Positions 34,015 to 45,511 of a DNA stretch of 64,000 bases are shown here, piece by piece. This DNA is from Arachis hypogaea (taxonomy: Eukaryota; Streptophyta; Magnoliopsida; Fabales; Fabaceae): NCBI RefSeq assembly GCF_003086295.3, contig NC_092054.1, positions 52,249,353 to 52,313,352 of the forward strand, in the 5' to 3' direction. Below the pieces are notes generated by a model that made no database searches, was not told the DNA's origin, and saw nothing but the letters and a program-made list of their open reading frames with translations. Every line of letters starts with the position of its first letter. Positions within the stretch are counted from its first letter, which is position 1. The position numbers and the translations under genes are program-made.

Positions 34015-34733
34015 CCCCTCAACCTAGGAGGTTTAGAAACTCATACTGATGTAAACAACAATGGTAAATATGTATGATGGTAAAAAGTGATGTAAAAGTT
34101 CTTAATATCATAAATAAAATCCCTTAAATACTAACTAATTACTAGTAAAGGTACAACAGTCTTTTTAGTGCTAAAATCCACTTCTGGAGTCCACTTGATG
34201 AGTGTTTGGGCTGAGCTTGATAAGATCCATGTGCTATGAGGTCTTTTGGATGTAGAACGCCAGCTAGGGAGTCATCTCTAGGCATTTGGACATTGGGCTC
34301 TGGTTCCTTGGGCACTGGACGCCAGAAAAGGGCAGGAAGCTAGCGTTGGATGCCAGTTTTGGGCCTTCTACTCTGCAACAACATATAAACTATTATACAT
34401 TGCTGGAAATCTCTAGAAGTCAGCTTTCCATAGCCATTGAGAACGCTCCATTTGGACTTCTGTATCTCTAGAAAATCTCTTCCGAGTGCAAGGAGGGAAG
34501 ATCTGGACAGCATCTGCAGTGCTTTCTCTGTCTCTGGATCAGACTTCTGCTCTAGCTTCTCAAATTCAGGCAGAAAACACCTAAAATGGTGCAAAAACAC
34601 ACAAACTCAAAGTGGAATCCAAAAATATGAATTTAGCACTAAAACCTTGAAAAACTTAATGAAAACTAAGTAAAACCTATTAAAAACTATATGAAAACTA
34701 TGCCAAAAAAACGTATAAAATATCTGCTCATCA
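34015..34733 (-). repeat. Element C 3' LTR, proximal portion
   Basis: Remainder of the 3' LTR after element D. Its minus-strand start (TGATGAGCAGATATTTTATA) is at 34733; palindromic GGCGTT-type units lie at 34255-34360. Matches 45400-45511 plus 53426-54020 of the other LTR. Confidence 0.85.
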
Positions 34734-34771
34734 CAACACCAAACTTAAATTGTTGCTTGTTCCCAAGTAAC
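34734..34771 (-). promoter_or_regulatory. RGGA-type hairpin plus PPT-position motif at 3' LTR (element C)
   Basis: Minus strand: GTTACTTG-GGAA-CAAGCAAC (one mismatch in the stem), then AATTTAAGTTTGGTGTTG abutting the LTR. Confidence 0.6.
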
Positions 34772-36013
34772 TAAATAAAATAGGATGAAAAGAAGAGTAT
34801 GATGTAATAAATTTCTGAGTTTCCAATGAAGCTCAGTCAATTAGATGAGCGGGACTTAGTAGCTTTTTGTTTCTAAATAGTCTTGGCATCTCACTATCCA
34901 TTGAAAATCAGAATGGCTGGCATCTTTAGAAACTTAGAATCCAGATGATATTATTGTCTCTCCTAGTTAAGCTTATTTTGATTCTTAAACACAGCTTTCA
35001 GAGTCTTGGCCGTGACCCTAAGCACCTTGTTTTTCAGTATTACCACCGGATACAATAATGCCACAGACACTTTAACTAGGTGAACCTTTTCAGATTGTGA
35101 CTCAGCATTGCTAGAGTCCACAGATAGAGGTGTCCAAAGTTCTTAAGCACACTCTTTTTGCTTTGGACCATGACTTTAACCGCTCAGTCTCAAGCTTTTC
35201 ACCTAACACCTTCACGCAACAAGCACATGGTTAGGGATAGCTTAGTTTAGCCGCTCAGGCCAAGATTTCATTCCTTTGGGCCCTCCTATCCACTGATGCT
35301 CAAAACCTTGGGTCCTTTTACCCTTGCCTTTTGGTTTAAAGGGTTACTGGCTTTTTCAATCTACCCTCCTTTTCCTGCATTTTTGGGCAGTAATAGATTT
35401 TTCTGCTTTTTATTTTTTTTTTCCTTTTTTTTCTTTCTTTTTTCACCATTTTCTTTCTTGCATGCATATATATCTTTTTTTTTTCTTTTGTAACATGCTT
35501 TTATTTTACTTTTTGCTACTTTTTCTTGCTTCAAGAATCAATTTTTAGATTTTTTAGATTATCAATAATATTTTTCCTTTTTCCTTATTCTTTTAAGAGC
35601 CAGCATCATAAAATTTAACTTCAAATATGCACTGTTTATTCTTTCATTCAGAAAACTAAAGCAATGTAACCCAATCAAATTAAAGTAACTATTCTTTATT
35701 GGAAAACTCAAAAATCTATGCATTTTATTTCTTCTAAAAAAATATATTATTTTATTCATTTTTAATTATGATAAGAGGAATAATTTATAGCTAATTAGAA
35801 AAATAAAAATTAATTAATTAATTATTATTAATGGTTATGCAATCCTAAAAATTAAAAGACATAAAATTAAACTAAAAATAAAAACTTAATTACTACTAGT
35901 GATCATGCAACTCTAAATTAGGATGGAAATACGTGAGACAGGAATAGGAATAATAGAAATATGAGAAACAAGAATTAGAATAACCACTGAGTTGAAACTC
36001 AACAACCTTCAGC
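34772..36013 (-). other. 3' non-coding tract of element C
   Basis: No gene. The part 34850-35600 is the reverse-strand counterpart of 5502-6581; the rest is AT-rich. Confidence 0.5.
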
Positions 36014-37177
36014 TTAAGGGATGCTGGTTTCTTCAGGCTGTAGAGCGCAAGGCTCTTCATCTTGAGGGGCGCATGGTTTTTCAGCTTGAGGGGCCCTGGG
36101 TTCTTTAGGAGAGAGCTTCTGGCATTTCAGCTCCTTGATCTCACACCCTTGCTTCTCCTGCTCTTTGATTAGTTTGCAAATCATTCTAGTCTGATCTTTC
36201 TGCTCCTCTCTGAGCTGATCCAACGTGCTCTGTAAGTGAATTACTTCTACCTTCAGCTGTTCCCAGTATTTCCTTGGAGGGATCTCTTGGGAATGTTCGG
36301 GTTCCTTCCTCTTTAGGTCATTATCTTCTATCTTGGAACTCTCCATCACCTGCTTGGTGATTGGATTTTTCACTGGAATAAAATTATCCACTTGGATTAA
36401 AACCTTAGCCTCTTGGCATAGGCAGAAGATGAGATTTGGATAAGCCAGCATGGCCTTAGTAGAATCTCTATTTGATAGCTTGTAAATCTCACGGGGGATT
36501 ATTTGGTGGACTTCCACCTCATTCCCCATCATGATGCAGTGAATCATTACTACTCTATCAATATTGACTTTAGAGCGGTTACTTGTGGGGGATATAGAAC
36601 GCCCAATGAAGTCTAGCCATCCTCTAGCAACAGGCTTGAGGTTTTCCCTTTTCAACTGGCATGGCTCCCCTTTGGTATTTTCAATCCATTGGGTTCCAGG
36701 CAGGCATATGTCCTCTAGGACTTGATCCAGCTTTCGATTGGCTACAACCCTCCTGTTGTATGACTCACAGTCATCCCTTTGCAGAGGTAGTTTGAAGACC
36801 TCTCTCACCCTGTCTATGTGAAAGTATATGATCTTTCCTCTGACCATGGTGCGAAAGGTATGGATAGCTGTTCCATCCTAATTTTGCTTATCTGTCATCC
36901 ACAGATTTGCATAAAATTCCCGGACCATGTTGTATCCAACATTTAATTCTGGATCACTTAGAATCTCCCAGCCTCTCCTTCGAATCTGCTCTTGGATCTC
37001 TGGGTATTCTTCTTCTCCAAGTTCGAATCCTACTTCAGAGATTACTGGCATTTTACTTGTTACCTTGTGATAATGTTCTTCATGTTGCTTGGTGAAGAAT
37101 CGAATAGGTTTGAAAACAACTATTGAGTTGTCTTCATTCTTATTCTTTGGGGCGGTCTTGCCACTTTTTGGAGCCAT
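36014..37177 (-). pseudogene. Element C extra ORF (plant transposon-protein domain), one stop
   Basis: Starts at 37177 (MAPKSGKTAPKNKNED) and spans 388 codons including the stop, with a single in-frame TAG at 36878-36880. The domain matches the 4353-5501 copy: EEYPEIQEQIRRRGWEIL, VREFYANLW, MVRGKIIYFHIDRVREVF, LKPVARGWLDFIGRSI, TSNRSKVNIDRVVMIHCIM. A Gln/Glu/Lys-rich coiled coil follows, ending in imperfect repeats of the type APQ(A/D)E(K/E)PCA. No signal peptide or membrane helix is visible. Upstream (37231-37250) lies the hairpin module. Confidence 0.8.
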
Positions 37178-37212
37178 GGGATTGAGTTCTTGATGAGAAA
37201 ACAGGGCTCCTG

Positions 37213-37250
37213 CCACACTAAACTTAAAAATTTGCTCATCCTCGAGCAAA
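37213..37250 (-). promoter_or_regulatory. RGGA-type hairpin plus TTTAAGTTTAGTGTGG (element C, before extra ORF)
   Basis: Minus strand: TTTGCTCG-AGGA-TGAGCAAA (one G-T wobble closing the loop), then TTTTTAAGTTTAGTGTGG, about 35 bases before the extra-ORF ATG. Confidence 0.6.
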
Positions 37251-37764
37251 AGGTAAGAAAGGAAGTAAATTTGAAAAGAGAGTAGAAGAAGAAATAGAAG
37301 AGAGAATTCGAATGAGAGGTGGTGAGTGAGGGAGAGAGGACACGGCACACATATATATAGGGGGGAGGGATTTTCGAAAATAAGCATGAATAAAAGATAA
37401 AGATTTTGAAAAAGATAATAAATAAGTTATTAAATTAAAAAAGATAAGAAAATATTTTAAGAAGATAGAAAAGGCATTAAAGACAAGATATGAATTATAA
37501 AAAAGGAGTTGAATGTTTAATAAAAGATATGAATAAGATAAGAAAAGATTTTGAAACGAGTTTGAAAGCAAGTTGTAAAAGTTATACCATTTTGAAAGGA
37601 TTTGAAAAAAAATTTGAAAAAAATGTTTTAATTTGAAAATTAAATTGAAAATTAAATATTTAAACAAAGTTTAATTTAAAAATTAAAGAATTTTTTAAAA
37701 TTAATTGGATGAAGATGAGTTGAATCAAGATGAGATTGAAACATTAAAGTTACCTCCATGCTAT
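37251..37764 (-). other. AT-rich spacer, element C
   Basis: No gene. T-rich on the minus strand; the 143- and 169-residue frames here are leader-like Phe/Leu/Ser translations, and only the MAPK... end belongs to the extra ORF. Confidence 0.45.
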
Positions 37765-38075
37765 CAGGCTGGCGTTTAAATGCCCAGAATGCTAGCATCC
37801 TGGCGTTTAATGCCAGAGTAGTCCTCCCTATGGGGCGCTAAACGCCTAGCCAGGGCCTCCTGACTGGCGTTTAACGCCAGGTTGATGCTCCCTCTTGGGC
37901 GTTTAAACGCCCAGCCAGGACCTCCTAGCTGGCGTTTAAACGCCAGGCATGTGCTCCCTTCAGGGAATTAAATGCCCAGCCAGGGCCTTCTGGCTAGCGT
38001 TTAACGCCAGGCCTGCTGCCTCCATGGGTGTTTCAACGCCCAACACCCTACCCTTTCTGGCGTTTAAACGCCAGA
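37765..38075 (-). repeat. Palindromic GGCGTTTAAACGCC array (element C spacer)
   Basis: About ten units such as CTGGCGTTTAAACGCCAG with spacers GCCAGGGCCTCC and ATGCTCCCT. Same position, between pol and extra ORF, as in the forward elements. Confidence 0.8.
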
Positions 38076-38248
38076 AAGTTCCTTACTCCAGGGTATTCTG
38101 TTTGATGTTCTGCATCATTCTGTCTCTGTTTAAGCACTGTACATGATCACTAACATTAAAATTAGCTTAAAACATAATCAAAAGCTAATTAAAAAGAAAA
38201 TTAATTAAAATGGAAACAACTAGAAAATCAATAAAGTATGAGTGATTA

Positions 38249-38264
38249 TTGGGTTGCCTCCCAA
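38249..38264 (-). promoter_or_regulatory. Conserved stem-loop TTGGG-AGGCAA-CCCAA (element C)
   Basis: Reverse-strand copy just after the integrase end (38305), with the GACATTAAAGAAGCG box upstream. It shows that the hairpin normally follows pol. Confidence 0.5.
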
Positions 38265-38304
38265 CAAACGCTTCTTTAATGTCTTTAGCTGGACTGCACT
38301 GTAC

Positions 38305-39420
38305 TTAACTTAGTAGCAGTGTTGAGCCTCCTGGCTCTATATCTCCTTCAAGGTAATGCTTAACCCTCTGTCCATTGACAGTGAACCTGGTTTCTTTACC
38401 TTGAAGTTCTATGTGTCTGTAAGTAGATACCTTGGTAATCACAAACGGTCCTATCCAATGGGATTTAAGTTTCCCAGGAAATAGTTTGAGTCTTGAGTTG
38501 AAGAGCAGGACTTTCTGTCCTGGTTCAAAGACTCTGGAAGCTAACTTCCTGTCATGCCACCTCTTTGCCTTTTTCTTATAGATTTTTACATTTTCAAATG
38601 CTTCTAAGCAGAATTCATCCAACTCATTTAGTTGGAGCAGTCATTTCTCTCCTACTGCTTTAGCATCAAGGTTGAGGAATCTAATAGCCTAATAGGCTTT
38701 GTGTTCTAGTTTCACTGGCAGATGACAGGACTTCCCATACACTAACTGATATGGTGAAGTTCCAATGGGGGTTTTGAAAGCTGTTCTGTATGCCCACAGA
38801 GCATCATCAAGCTTTCTAGCCCAATCCTTTCAAGAGGCACTTACTGTCCTCTCTAAAATTTGCTTTAGTTCTCTATTTAATGCTTCAGCTTGCCCATTGG
38901 TTTGGGGATGATTCGGTGTTGCCACTTTATAGCGAACTCCATATCGGCTTAAGACAGAATCCAACTGTCTGTTGCAGAAATGAGTTCCTCCATCACTGAT
39001 TAGTGTCTTAGGGACACCAAAACTGCTGAAAATATTCTTTTGGAGGAACTTCATTACCACTCTAGTGTCATTAGTGAGTGTTGCTATTGCTTCAACCCAT
39101 TTAGACACATAATCTACTGCCACAAGGATGTAGATGTTTGAGCATGAAGGCGGGAAGGGTCGCATGAAATCTATGCCCCATACGTCAAACAACTCAATCT
39201 CTAAAATTTCTTGCTGAGGCATTCTGTGACCATGAGGAAGATTGCCAGTCCTCTGACAACTATCACAGTTACGGATGAACTCTCTAGAATCTTTAAAGAG
39301 AGTAGGCTAGTAAAAGCTACTTTGGAGTACTTTAGTGGCTGTCCGCTCACCTCCAAAGTGTCCTTCATAGTCAAAGCTATGGCAATGCCATAGAATTCTC
39401 TATGCCACTTCTTCAGACAC
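38305..39420 (-). pseudogene. Element C integrase
   Basis: Minus strand: a zinc-binding HHCC region ([24 protein letters not shown]; 39230-39410, with a stop), then the catalytic core with the DDE triad in [24 protein letters not shown] and [18 protein letters not shown] (38830-39222), a broken stretch, and the C-terminal KYK-type domain (FEPGQKVLLFNSRLKLFPGK, 38305-38622). Several stops and frame changes make it inactive. It is the only integrase in the window. Confidence 0.85.
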
Positions 39421-41120
39421 ACAGCATCGGATTATTCCATCCGAGCATCTCTTAAAGAGATATGGATCATCCCATAGGTAATATTTTGCATCACGCATGA
39501 GTTTTCGGGCTTGCTGCCTGAAAAACTCTTTGGGAATGAACCGTATAGCCTTGTAGTTTGCAATGTCTACAAACCAAGGTATTGTCCGAATGGCATAAAG
39601 TTGCTCATCTGAAAAGGATTCGGATATGTCAGTAGAGGGAGAAGAAGTCCCTGATACTGGCTCAATCCGGGACAAGTGATCAGCCACCTGATTTTCTGGC
39701 CCTTTTCTGTCTCTAATTTCTATATCAAACTCTTGCAGGAATAACACCCATCTTATAAGTCTGGGTTTAGAATCCTGCTTAGTGAGTAGATATTTTAGAG
39801 TAGCATGGTCAGTATAAATAATGACCTTAGACCCTACTAGGTAGGATCTGAACTTGTCAATGGCATAAACCACTGCAAGTAGCTCCTTTTCTGTAGTAGT
39901 GTAATTTTTCTGCGCATCATTTAATACGCGACTAGCATAGTAAATGATATGCAGAAGCTTGTCATGCCTCTGACCTAGGACTGCGCCAATTGCATGGTCA
40001 CTTGCATCACACATTAGCTCAAATGGCAAATCCTAGTTGGGTGTAGAGATGATAGGAGCAGTGACAAGCTTGGCCTTCAGAGTTTCAAAGGCGTGCAGGC
40101 ATTCTTGGTCAAAGATGAATGGAACATCAGTGGCCAAGAGATTACACAGGGGTTTGGCAATTTTTGAAAAATCTTTTATGAACTGCCTGTAGAAGCTTGC
40201 ATGTCCTAGGAAGCTTCTAATTGCCTTAACACTAGTAGGTGGAGGCAAGCGTTTGATCACTTCCACCTTAGCTTGATCCACTTCTATCCCCCTATTTGAG
40301 ATCCGATGCCCAAGAACAATGCCTTCAGTTACCATGAAATGGCATTTCTCCCAGTTTAGAACTAGGTTTGTTTTTTGGCAACTTTTCAGGACCAGGGTTA
40401 GATGATCAAGACAGGAGTCAAATGAGTCTCCATAAACAGAGAAGTCATCCATGAATACTTCAAGGAACTTCTCTACCATGCCAGAGAAGATGGACAACAT
40501 GCATCTCTGAAAAGTGGCAGGTGCATTGCACAGGCCGAATGGCATTCGTCAGTAGGCGAATACGCCTGAAGGACATGTGAATGTCGTCTTCTCTTAATCC
40601 TATGGATCTACTGCTATTTGATTGTACCCGGAATATCTGTCCAAGAAACAATAAAAAGCGTGACCTGCCAGTCTTTCTAGCATTTGGTCAATGAAGGGTA
40701 AAGGAAAGTGATCTTTCCTAGTGGCGTCATTGAGTTTTTTGTAATCAATGCACATACGCCACCCTGTAAGTGTCCTTTTTGGGATTAGCTCATTCTTTTC
40801 ATTGTGAACCACTGTCATTCTTCCCTTCTTAGGAACAACCTAGACAGGGCTCACCCATGGGCTGTCAAAAATGGGATAAATAATACTAGCCTTATAGAGT
40901 TTAGTAACCTTCTTCTGCACCTACTTCCTTCATGGCTGGATTCAATTTCCTCTGTGGTTGCACCACTAGTTTGGCATTATCCTCCAGCAAGATTTTATGC
41001 ATGCATCAGGAAGGACTAATGCCCTTAAGGTCACTTATAGTCCACCCAAGGGTGGTCCTATGTGTTTTAAGCACCTGAATTAGTGCTTCTTCTTCCTGTG
41101 GCTCTAGTGTAAAGTTTATG
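39400..41120 (-). pseudogene. Element C reverse transcriptase and RNase H
   Basis: Minus strand RT: MTVVHNEKNELIPKR, CIDYKKLNDATRKDHFPLP (40600-40818), MPFGLCNAPATFQRCML and catalytic FMDD in FMDDFSVYGDS (40033-40545). RNase [34 protein letters not shown] (39400-40029). Linker to integrase: LSRIEPVSG and [20 protein letters not shown]. Broken by at least one frameshift near 40560 and a stop near 40031. Closest in this window to the polyprotein of element E. Confidence 0.85.
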
Positions 41121-42009
41121 ATCACAGGATAGGTCTCTCTCTCTCCCAGAAATACATATTACAGGGAGGGGGGTAATGGGTTAAGCTCAAGCTTAGGAGG
41201 CTTATCCTTTTCCTCAGAGGTTTCCAAAGGTTCCTCTGAATCAGGCTGATCTGAGTATCATCAAGGATATCATCAAGACTTTCCTTGAAGCTTTCGGCCA
41301 TGTTGACTTCTTCCACCAGGGAATTAATGAAGTCAATGCTCATGCATTCCTCAGGAATGTCTGGATGCTGCAGAGCTTTGATAGCATTCAGTACGAACTT
41401 TTTCTCATTGACTCTTAGGATTACTTCCCTTTTTTCAACATCAATGAGGGTCCGTCCTGTAACTAGGAAAGGTCTTCCTAGGATAAGGGATGCACTCTTG
41501 TGCCCCTTCATGTCTAATACCACAAAGTCAGTGGTAAAGGCAAAGGGTCCAACCCTGACAATCATGTCTTCAACTACTCCTGATGGTATCTTAAAAGAAC
41601 CATCAACAAGTTGAAGGTACATGCAGGTTGGTTTGACTTCATTAGTCAAACTAAGCTTCTTTATTAGTGAAGCAGGTATTAGATTGATGCTTGCCCCAAG
41701 GTCACATAGAGTTGTCCTTGTACAAGCATCACCTAGAGTGCATGGTATCATAAAGCTTCCAGTGTCCTTAAGCTTTTCTAGTAAGCTATTCTGAATTATT
41801 GCACTGCATTCCTCAGTGAGGAGGACTATTTGTGTCTCTCTCCAATCCTTCTTATGACTTAGAATTTCCTTCATGAACTTAGCATAAGAAGGTATCTGTT
41901 CAAGAGCTTCTGCAAAAGGGATCTTTATCTCTAATGTTCTGAGATACTCCGTAAAGCGGGAAAACTGTTTATCCCTTTCCTCTTGATAGAGTTTATGAGA
42001 AAATGGCAT
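41121..42009 (-). pseudogene. Element C protease region
   Basis: A 295-codon open frame: FTEYLRTLEIKIPFAEALEQI near the start, FMIPCTLG, LCDLGASINLIPASLIKKL (active-site motif), then ASLILGRPFLVTGRTLIDV. The linker to RT is acidic. Confidence 0.8.
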
Positions 42010-42124
42010 CTTAGCCTTGTATTCATCAACCTTGGTTGATGAAGGCCAAATTCCATGTGTGTTGGAAGGGGGTTACTACCTTGTTTAGCAGGGTTGTTGT
42101 CATTGGATGACGGACTTCCCTTGC

Positions 42125-42375
42125 TTGGGCGTTCAACGCCCAAGCTTCTGCCCCCTTGGGTGTTTGAATGCCTAGTCTCTGTCCATTTCAGGCGTTCAAT
42201 GCCAAGAGGGATACCTCTTTGGGCGTTTGAATGCCCAGTCCCTGCCCATTCCTAGCATTCAAACGCCATGCCAAAAGGGATACTTTTCTGGGCGTTTGAA
42301 CGCCTAGTCTCTGCCTTTCCTAGTGTTCAACTCCAGGGATGGTACTTCTCTTGGCGTTTGAATGCCCGGAACCAT
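42125..42375 (-). repeat. GGCGTT palindromic array in element C gag-protease linker
   Basis: Reverse-strand units such as GGGCGTTGAACGCC and GGGCGTTTGAATGCC at the same place as the translated array of element E (23905-24115), more diverged. Confidence 0.75.
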
Positions 42376-43355
42376 CTTGTGCAGAGATCTGGTTATCCTC
42401 TATGGGCTTTTCATTCTTATTGGGCTGAGGTTGGGAGCTTAAGGTTTTCCCACTCCTTAGTCGAATGGCCTGGCATTCATCTGTTATCTGCTTAGATAAC
42501 TGCTACCTTGTTTGACTCAACTAGGCTTATACATTTCTGTTAGAAGCCTGAGTTTCTCGCAGAGCTGCTTGCAATTCAAGCATTTGCTTGGCTATGGCTT
42601 GCAGCTGCTGAGTCAATGTGCCTTCCTGCTCTTGAGGGTTAGGTTCAGCAACTACTGCCTTAACCTTTCCTTTTATAGAGGCTTCAGGAGATGAGTACAG
42701 ATGCTTATTAATGGCAACTGTCTCAATGAGCTCTTGGACTTCTTGAATGGTCTTTCTCGTGTATATGGAACCACCAGCAGAGTGGTCCAGGGACATTCTA
42801 GCCATGTCTGAAAGCCCATAGTAAAAGATGTCTAACTGTACCCATTCTGAAAACATTTCAGTGGGACATTTTCTTAGCATCCTCCTATTCCCTTCCCAGG
42901 CATCATAAAGAGATTCACTGTCTCCTTGTTTGAAGCTTTGGATGTCTAGCCTCAGCTGGGTCATCTTTCTTGGGGGGAAGTATTGGTTTAAAAACTTGTC
43001 CACTAACTGTTTCCAAATTTTTTAAACTAGCTTTAGGCTGGTTATCCAACCACCTTTTTGCTTGGTCCTTTACTGCAAAAGGAAAAAGCAATAACATATA
43101 GACATCTTGGTCTACTCCCTCACTGTGTACTGTGTCAGCAATTTTTAAGAAATCAGCCAGGAATTCTTGAGGTTCTTCCTAAGGAAGCCCAAAATACTGG
43201 CAATTTTGCTACACTAGGGTGATAAGTTGAGGGTTCACTTCAAAACTACTAGCTCTGATGTGAGGTATGCTGATACTTCTTTCATAGAAGTCAGCAGTGG
43301 GATTTGTATAAGATCCCAAAGTTATCTTGAACTCTTAATTCCCACTTGGGTTCAT
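42376..43355 (-). pseudogene. Element C gag
   Basis: Starts at ATG 43355 (MNPSGN, then an in-frame TAA). Contains FPFAVKDQAKRWLDNQPKASL, a frameshift near 43010, then DKFLNQYFPPRKMTQLRLDI, SFKQGDSESLYDAWEGNRRML, LDIFYYGLSDMARMSLDH and a Gln-rich coiled-coil end. Same gag lineage as element E (22881) and different from element A (1091). Confidence 0.8.
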
Positions 43356-44791
43356 AATGAAGAAAGATAGAACGAAAGAAGAAGAAATAGAGATAGGAGA
43401 GTTGAATAAGAACTAAAATATTTTTGTTTTTATTTAATTAATTAAATTTCAAAAATTATGGTTAATAATTTAAAAATATTTTAAAATTAAATGTTGAATT
43501 TTTTTCGAAAATAGAAGAGAGAGAAGAAGATATTATTTTCGAAAATTAAGGAGGCAAGAGTTAGTTAGGTAGTTTTGAAAAAAGAAGAGAGAGAAGAAGA
43601 GAAATAGTTTTCAAAAATTTAAGAGAGAATAGAGTTAGTTAGGTAGTTTTGAAAAATAAGAGAGAGAAGATAAGATATTAATTAAGAAAAGATAAAAATA
43701 AAAATAAAAATAAAAGATAAGATAAGAAAAGATTTAAAATTAAAGTTTGAAATTAGAAAAAGATAAAATTTTGAAATTTGATTTTGAAAAAGATATGATT
43801 TTAAAATTTGAATTTTGAAAAAGATATGATGAGATTTTTAAATTTTTTAAAAAGATAAATTTTTTTAAAAGGATGGGATTTTTAGTTTTGAAAATATTTG
43901 ATTTTTGAAAACTTGACAACTAAGATATGATAAGATAAAAATTTAAAATTAAAAATCTGAATTTTTATTTTGAAATTTTCGAAAATAATGTAAAAAGATA
44001 AGAAAATATATTTTTTATTTTTGAATTTTATGATGAAAGAGAAAAATAGAAAAAAGACACAACTTAAAATTTTTAGATCTAGTGCACCCAAATTTTTTAA
44101 AATTTGGAGGAAAACACAAGGGGACACCAAACTTAAAAATTTTAAGATCAAGACACATACAAGACTCAAGAACACTTTAAAGACTCACAAGAACACAAAG
44201 AACAAAATTTAAAGACTCAAAGAACTCAAGAATATTTAAATGAACACCAAACTTAAAATTTTTAGAAAACTAAAACAAAATTTTCGAAAAACACAAGAAA
44301 ATAAATAAGAAAATACCAAACTTAAAAATTGAAACAAGATTTAAACAAAAAAAAATTATTTTTGAAAAATTTTTTGAAAGAAGGACTCAAAGAGAATGCT
44401 TAGGATGCCAAAAATAAACTATATGAAAAAGGTTTTTGAAAAGTTTTAAAATTTTTGTAATTGAAGAGAATGAACATGCAGGATTCAAACCAAGAACAAA
44501 GATTAAACAAAGAAAAGAAAAATAATTTTGAAAAGGGTTTTGAAATTTTCGAAAATTTGAAGAAGAAGAAGAAGAAAATAAAAATAAAGGACTTTAATAA
44601 AAGTTATACTCTTGCAAAAATCAAAGACTCAACAAGAACATAAATTGAATAAAGAAAAGCAAAATATTTTTGAAAAAGATTTTTTAAAATTTTTGATAAT
44701 AAGAAGAAAATAAAAGTAGAAGAGCTAACAAAATTAAAAAGTACCTGATCTAAGGAGCGAGACAATCCTTCAGTTTGTCCAAACTTAACAA
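43356..44791 (-). other. Element C leader
   Basis: No gene. T-rich on the minus strand with several copies of AAGTTTGGTGT-type motifs (seen as ACACCAAACTTAAA at about 44124, 44242 and 44316), like the leader 21944-22880. Confidence 0.5.
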
Positions 44792-44809
44792 TCCCCGGCA
44801 ACGGCGCCA
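44792..44809 (-). other. Element C primer-binding site, tRNA-Asp type
   Basis: Reverse complement of TGGCGCCGTTGCCGGGGA, six bases from the 5' LTR end at 44816. Confidence 0.85.
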
Positions 44810-44815
44810 AAAACT

Positions 44816-45511
44816 TGGTGCGCGTGTACGCAAACCCCCACACTGTTCATACAGCAGCAGTACCAGCAAGTGCACTGGGTCGTCCAAGTAATACCTGAGC
44901 GAGTCAGGGTCGATCCCACGAGGATTGTGGCTTGAAGCAAGCAATGGTTGTCTTGCAGGTCTTAGTCAGGCAGAATCAGAAGTTGTTGGATTAAGTATAT
45001 GGAGTTGGATGAAGTATCATGAAACTATGAAAGGAATACTGAATTGTAATAAAGTTAAAGCAGTAATAGAAATTATATGCTGGGATTAGAGTTGAGAGTC
45101 GTAGTTACTTTGTCTTTCTGAATAAAATCTGGTATTACTGTCTTCCTTGCTTGTGAATGATCTTCCTCTATGGCAGGCTGTATGTGATCAAAGCTATTGC
45201 CCGTGGTCATTGATCAAACCCAAGTAGACGCGGGTGTTTGTCAGGCACGTTCGTCTTAGTGTGATGAACAGAGCTAATTTGTTAGATCAAACTGTTCATC
45301 ACGATGAAGATCGGATATACATCTTAGAGATAGATCAAACACGGATCGAAGAAGAAATAGTAATACTTTTATTAATTCATAAGACTCAGCAGGGCTCCTC
45401 CCCTCAACCTATGAGGTTTAGAAACTCATACTGATGTGAACAACAATGGTAAATGTGTATGATGGTAAAATGTGATGTAAAAGTTCTTAATATCATAAAT
45501 AAAATCCCTTA
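44816..45511 (-). repeat. Element C 5' LTR, inner portion
   Basis: The LTR resumes at 53426 after the DNA transposon. It carries a deletion of about 306 bp (junction near 45215) relative to the 3' LTR. It retains the empty target of element D at 45395-45399. Confidence 0.85.
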
